Source: Candidatus Bathyarchaeota archaeon (lineage in GTDB: Archaea > Thermoproteota > Bathyarchaeia > Bathyarchaeales > Bathyarchaeaceae). From it: DNA of 6,710 nucleotides. Each line of letters opens with the position of its first letter. The stretch's first letter is position 1. Of the stretch, positions 4,425 to 6,710 are shown piece after piece. The DNA is taken from contig JAOUJL010000082.1 of NCBI GenBank assembly GCA_029883255.1, positions 1 to 6,710 of the forward strand, written 5' to 3'. The notes under the pieces were generated by a model that was not told the DNA's origin, searched no databases, and worked only from the letters and a program-made list of their open reading frames with translations. The position numbers were made by a program, and so were the translations under genes.

Positions 4425-5048
4425 ATGAGAAAAGCGGTCATAGGAATGTGGAAAACAGAAGGTCAAAAAGTCACTTGGACGCATTCCTTTCTACATGAAA
4501 TCTTAGAAGCCATACCCGTTAACGTCGAATCTTTGATTGATGTTGGTTGTGGTAAAGGTATCATCGGTGCTTTGGTACGAATTTACCGAGACGCTTCAAG
4601 GTTAGTTGGTGTTGATATATTCAAACCATACCTTACCTTTTGCAAAATACACCGTCTTTATGACGAAATATATCGTATTGACTTGAGAAAAAATCCTCTG
4701 CCTTTCAAAAGCAACGAGTTTGAGGTTGCCACATGTATTGAGGTAATCGAACACATCCCAAAAACCAATGGCGACAAACTTTTGAAGGAACTAGAACGAA
4801 TCAGTAAAACGGTAATAATGACTACTCCTGCTCATTCTACACCATCCAAAGATTATGATAATAATCCTCACAGAAAACATGTTAGTCTTTGGAATCAACA
4901 AGACCTGCAGAAAAGAGGTTACAGAGTGAAAGGAGTTGGTAATTATGCTATACCCATTCGAAATTTGCCAATCAATTTTAGGCATGTAAGTTCGAGATTT
5001 CCTCCTTTTTTCCAGTTTTTGTTAGCCAAAAAAGAGGATAAAGGCTAG
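4425..5048 (+). CDS. Class I SAM-dependent methyltransferase (Methyltransf_11/25-like)
   Basis: A 207-residue soluble enzyme (214 if GTG 4404 is used) that should transfer a methyl group from S-adenosylmethionine. Motif I is 'LIDVGCGKGIIG' (37-48), the SAM-binding loop. Asp64 in 'LVGVDIFKPYL' (60-70) should hold the ribose hydroxyls, and Asp86 in 'RIDLRKNPLPF' fits the adenine contact. The post-II motif is 'CIEVIEHIPK' (104-113), as in Methyltransf_11 enzymes, and motif III is 'VIMTTPAHSTP' (130-140). The C-terminal part lacks the usual last strands in an obvious form and ends 'PPFFQFLLAKKEDKG'. The substrate is not predictable; small molecules, quinone or lipid precursors and glycans are common in the group. 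The P-type ATPase gene starts 8 bp after its stop. The AT-rich codon choice looks slightly different from the ATPase, a weak impression only. Confidence 0.87.
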   Translation: MRKAVIGMWKTEGQKVTWTHSFLHEILEAIPVNVESLIDVGCGKGIIGALVRIYRDASRLVGVDIFKPYLTFCKIHRLYDEIYRIDLRKNPLPFKSNEFEVATCIEVIEHIPKTNGDKLLKELERISKTVIMTTPAHSTPSKDYDNNPHRKHVSLWNQQDLQKRGYRVKGVGNYAIPIRNLPINFRHVSSRFPPFFQFLLAKKEDKG

Positions 5049-5056
5049 AGGACAAT

Positions 5057-6710
5057 ATGCCCATGAACTCAGAATTTCACGCTTTGAAAGCTGAAGAGGT
5101 TGTTAAAGCTTTAGAATCTTCTCTGCAAGGCTTGAGCCAAGAAGAAGCTGAAAGCAGACTAAAGGAGTTCGGACCAAACGAACTGCGGGAAAAGAAGGGA
5201 ACAACCGCTCTGAGCATTTTCCTAGGGCAGTTCAAAAGCATTTTTGTTATCATGTTAATAGTGGCCGCAGTTACCTCTGGCTTAGTAGACGTGTATTTTG
5301 AAAACAGTACTCCAATTGACGCCTTTGTAATATTTGCAATTGTTGCTATGAACTCTACCGTTGGTTTTGTCCAGGAGTATCGATCAGAAAAAGCCATGGA
5401 AGCTATGAAGAAACTGACCGCTCCTAAGGCCCGGGTGAAACGAAACGGAAAGGAGACCATGACAGCCGCTCGCGAAGTGGTTCCGGGAGACATCGTTCTT
5501 TTAGAGGCTGGAGATCGTGTTCCTGCGGATGCGCGATTAATTGAGGCTGCGGACTTAAGAACGGATGAGGCAGTTTTAACCGGCGAATCCACTCCGGTAG
5601 AAAAAGGCACTTCAGCTCTCAGAGTTGACACCCACGTAGCTGACAGAAAGAACACGATTTTCATGGCGACTCACATCCTCTATGGCAGAGGAAAAGCTGT
5701 AGTAACGTCCACAGGGATGAACACGGAGTTTGGAAAAGTTGCCGAGATGGTGCAGGCAAGCGCAGACGAGGAGACACCTCTCAAACTCAAGCTGGAGCGT
5801 TTCTCCAAAAAACTGGCAATAATCATCTCCATCGTCTGCGTTGCCATATTCTTGCTTCAAGGATTCAGAGGTCAGCCTCTCGTTGAGTCCTTCATGATAG
5901 CGGTTGCTTTAGCTGTGTCAGCTGTCCCAGAAGGGCTGCCGGCAATAGTCACTGTGACCCTTGCGTTGGGTGCACGAGACTTGGCAAAGCGTAATGCCGT
6001 TGTCAGGAGGCTTACATCGGTCGAAACCCTTGGATCTACTACGGTCATTTGTTCAGATAAAACAGGCACCTTAACGAAGGGCGAAATGACCGTGAGAGAA
6101 ATCTGCGTTAACGGTCAAACTGTAGAAGTGACAGGGGTAGGTTATGAACGCAGAGGCGAGTTCCGTATAGACAACACTCCAATCAACCTTGAAGAAAGTT
6201 CTAATCTCCAATTGTTGCTAAGGATAGGCACTCTCTGTAATAACGCCAGTTATGACGGACAGCGTATCTTCGGGGACCCGACAGAGGGAGCGCTAATTGT
6301 GGCAGGGACCAAGGCTGGCTTGTGGCAAGACGAGATGCAGAAGCTATACCCACGTGTGGACGAGATTGCATTCAGCTCTGAGAGAAAACGCATGGCAACG
6401 ATTCACCAAACGCCTGAAGGAGGACTAGTAGCTTATGTCAAAGGGGCTCCAGAGGTTATTTTGCAACTCTGCGAGTACGTCTACGACAATGGCAGAGCAA
6501 AGAAATTGACCATAAGGAAAAAGCAGCAACTGTTGAAAACGAACGAGACGATGGCTGGCAGAGCTCTGCGTGTACTGGGCATGGCCTATAAAACATTGCC
6601 AAATAATTTGAAAGATTTCAAAGAAGAAACCGTTGAAAACCACCTCGTTTTTGTGGGTTTAGTGGGCATGATTGACCCGCCTCGAGAAGAAGCAAAAGAA
6701 GCGAATAACC
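5057..6710 (+). CDS. P-type cation-transporting ATPase (P2 class, calcium-pump-like), 3' end missing
   Basis: The frame is open from ATG 5057 to the window edge, giving 551 codons of a protein usually about 850-900 residues long. It is an ATP-driven membrane ion pump. An N-terminal cation-ATPase domain (about 7-60, 'GLSQEEAESRLKEFGPNEL') is followed by helices M1 (61-81) and M2 (86-106, then 'GFVQEYRSEKAM'). The actuator domain has TGES at 175-178. M3 is at about 253-270, and M4 carries 'SAVPEGLPAIVTVTLALG' with PEGLP at 291-295, the ion-site Glu292 matching the calcium-pump pattern. Phosphorylation motif 'CSDKTGTLTKGE' has Asp334. The nucleotide domain shows 'DPTEGAL' (407-413), 'FSSERKRM' (439-446) and 'KGAPE' (462-466), and the P domain begins 'GLVGMIDPPREEAKEA'. 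The TGDN and GDGxNDAP motifs and M5-M10 lie beyond the window, so Ca2+ versus Na+ or H+ specificity is open. AGAGGA overlaps the preceding stop and favours ATG 5057 over ATG 5063. Confidence 0.95.
   Translation, partial: MPMNSEFHALKAEEVVKALESSLQGLSQEEAESRLKEFGPNELREKKGTTALSIFLGQFKSIFVIMLIVAAVTSGLVDVYFENSTPIDAFVIFAIVAMNSTVGFVQEYRSEKAMEAMKKLTAPKARVKRNGKETMTAAREVVPGDIVLLEAGDRVPADARLIEAADLRTDEAVLTGESTPVEKGTSALRVDTHVADRKNTIFMATHILYGRGKAVVTSTGMNTEFGKVAEMVQASADEETPLKLKLERFSKKLAIIISIVCVAIFLLQGFRGQPLVESFMIAVALAVSAVPEGLPAIVTVTLALGARDLAKRNAVVRRLTSVETLGSTTVICSDKTGTLTKGEMTVREICVNGQTVEVTGVGYERRGEFRIDNTPINLEESSNLQLLLRIGTLCNNASYDGQRIFGDPTEGALIVAGTKAGLWQDEMQKLYPRVDEIAFSSERKRMATIHQTPEGGLVAYVKGAPEVILQLCEYVYDNGRAKKLTIRKKQQLLKTNETMAGRALRVLGMAYKTLPNNLKDFKEETVENHLVFVGLVGMIDPPREEAKEANN

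Noticed and set aside
4203..4484. 93-codon minus-strand frame across the two-helix protein and the methyltransferase start
   Set aside because: It has no recognisable domain and is incompatible with the co-directional layout, the Shine-Dalgarno sites and the two-helix pattern on the plus strand.
5077..5664. 195-codon open frame on the minus strand
   Set aside because: It lies entirely opposite the actuator-domain part of the P-type ATPase, whose motifs are unmistakable. The minus-strand product is Ser/Ala/Thr-rich, typical of an antisense shadow.

Overview
The window looks like archaeal genomic DNA, with every recognisable gene on the + strand. The archaeal assignment rests on four signs: strong GGAGGTGA-type ribosome binding sites, a purine-rich BRE plus TATA element (about 2391-2407) placed for a near-leaderless transcript, Lrp/AsnC and ArsR-type winged-helix regulators, and a run of small HhH, PRC-barrel and zinc-ribbon proteins. 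A TACK-type lineage such as Bathyarchaeia would fit, but that is a guess from gene style and nothing in the window is diagnostic.

Region by region. (1) 1-159 holds a small charged helical protein with several cysteines, perhaps cut by the window edge. (2) 232-2266 is a compact regulator-exporter operon: an ArsR-like regulator with an N-terminal Cys cluster, an ABC-2-type ATPase overlapping it by 11 bp, and a six-helix ABC-2 permease 12 bp further on. (3) 2267-2435 is the longest non-coding gap (169 bp). It holds a weak terminator-like hairpin, two small inverted repeats and the promoter of the next unit. (4) 2436-4122 is a run of five small genes: an Lrp/AsnC regulator, a protein made of two 66-residue HhH-like repeats, an unrecognised 75-residue protein, a PRC-barrel protein, and a 45-residue double zinc-knuckle protein whose only sensible start is an ACG codon behind a well-placed Shine-Dalgarno. 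(5) 4207-6710 holds a two-helix membrane protein (GTG start), a class I SAM-dependent methyltransferase, and the first 551 residues of a P2-type cation-pumping ATPase that runs off the right edge.

How they work together. The first operon reads as a self-regulated efflux unit: the regulator probably senses a metal, thiol-reactive or other ligand and controls the ATPase/permease pair. The second looks like an Lrp-headed cluster of small putative adaptor or nucleic-acid-associated proteins, whose joint role cannot be read from sequence. The third unit is tightly spaced, but the functional link between methyltransferase and ion pump is unclear. No RNA genes, CRISPR arrays, insertion sequences or integrases were seen. 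The most unusual signal is the ACG-started zinc-ribbon gene. No strong evidence of a wholly new multi-gene system was found.
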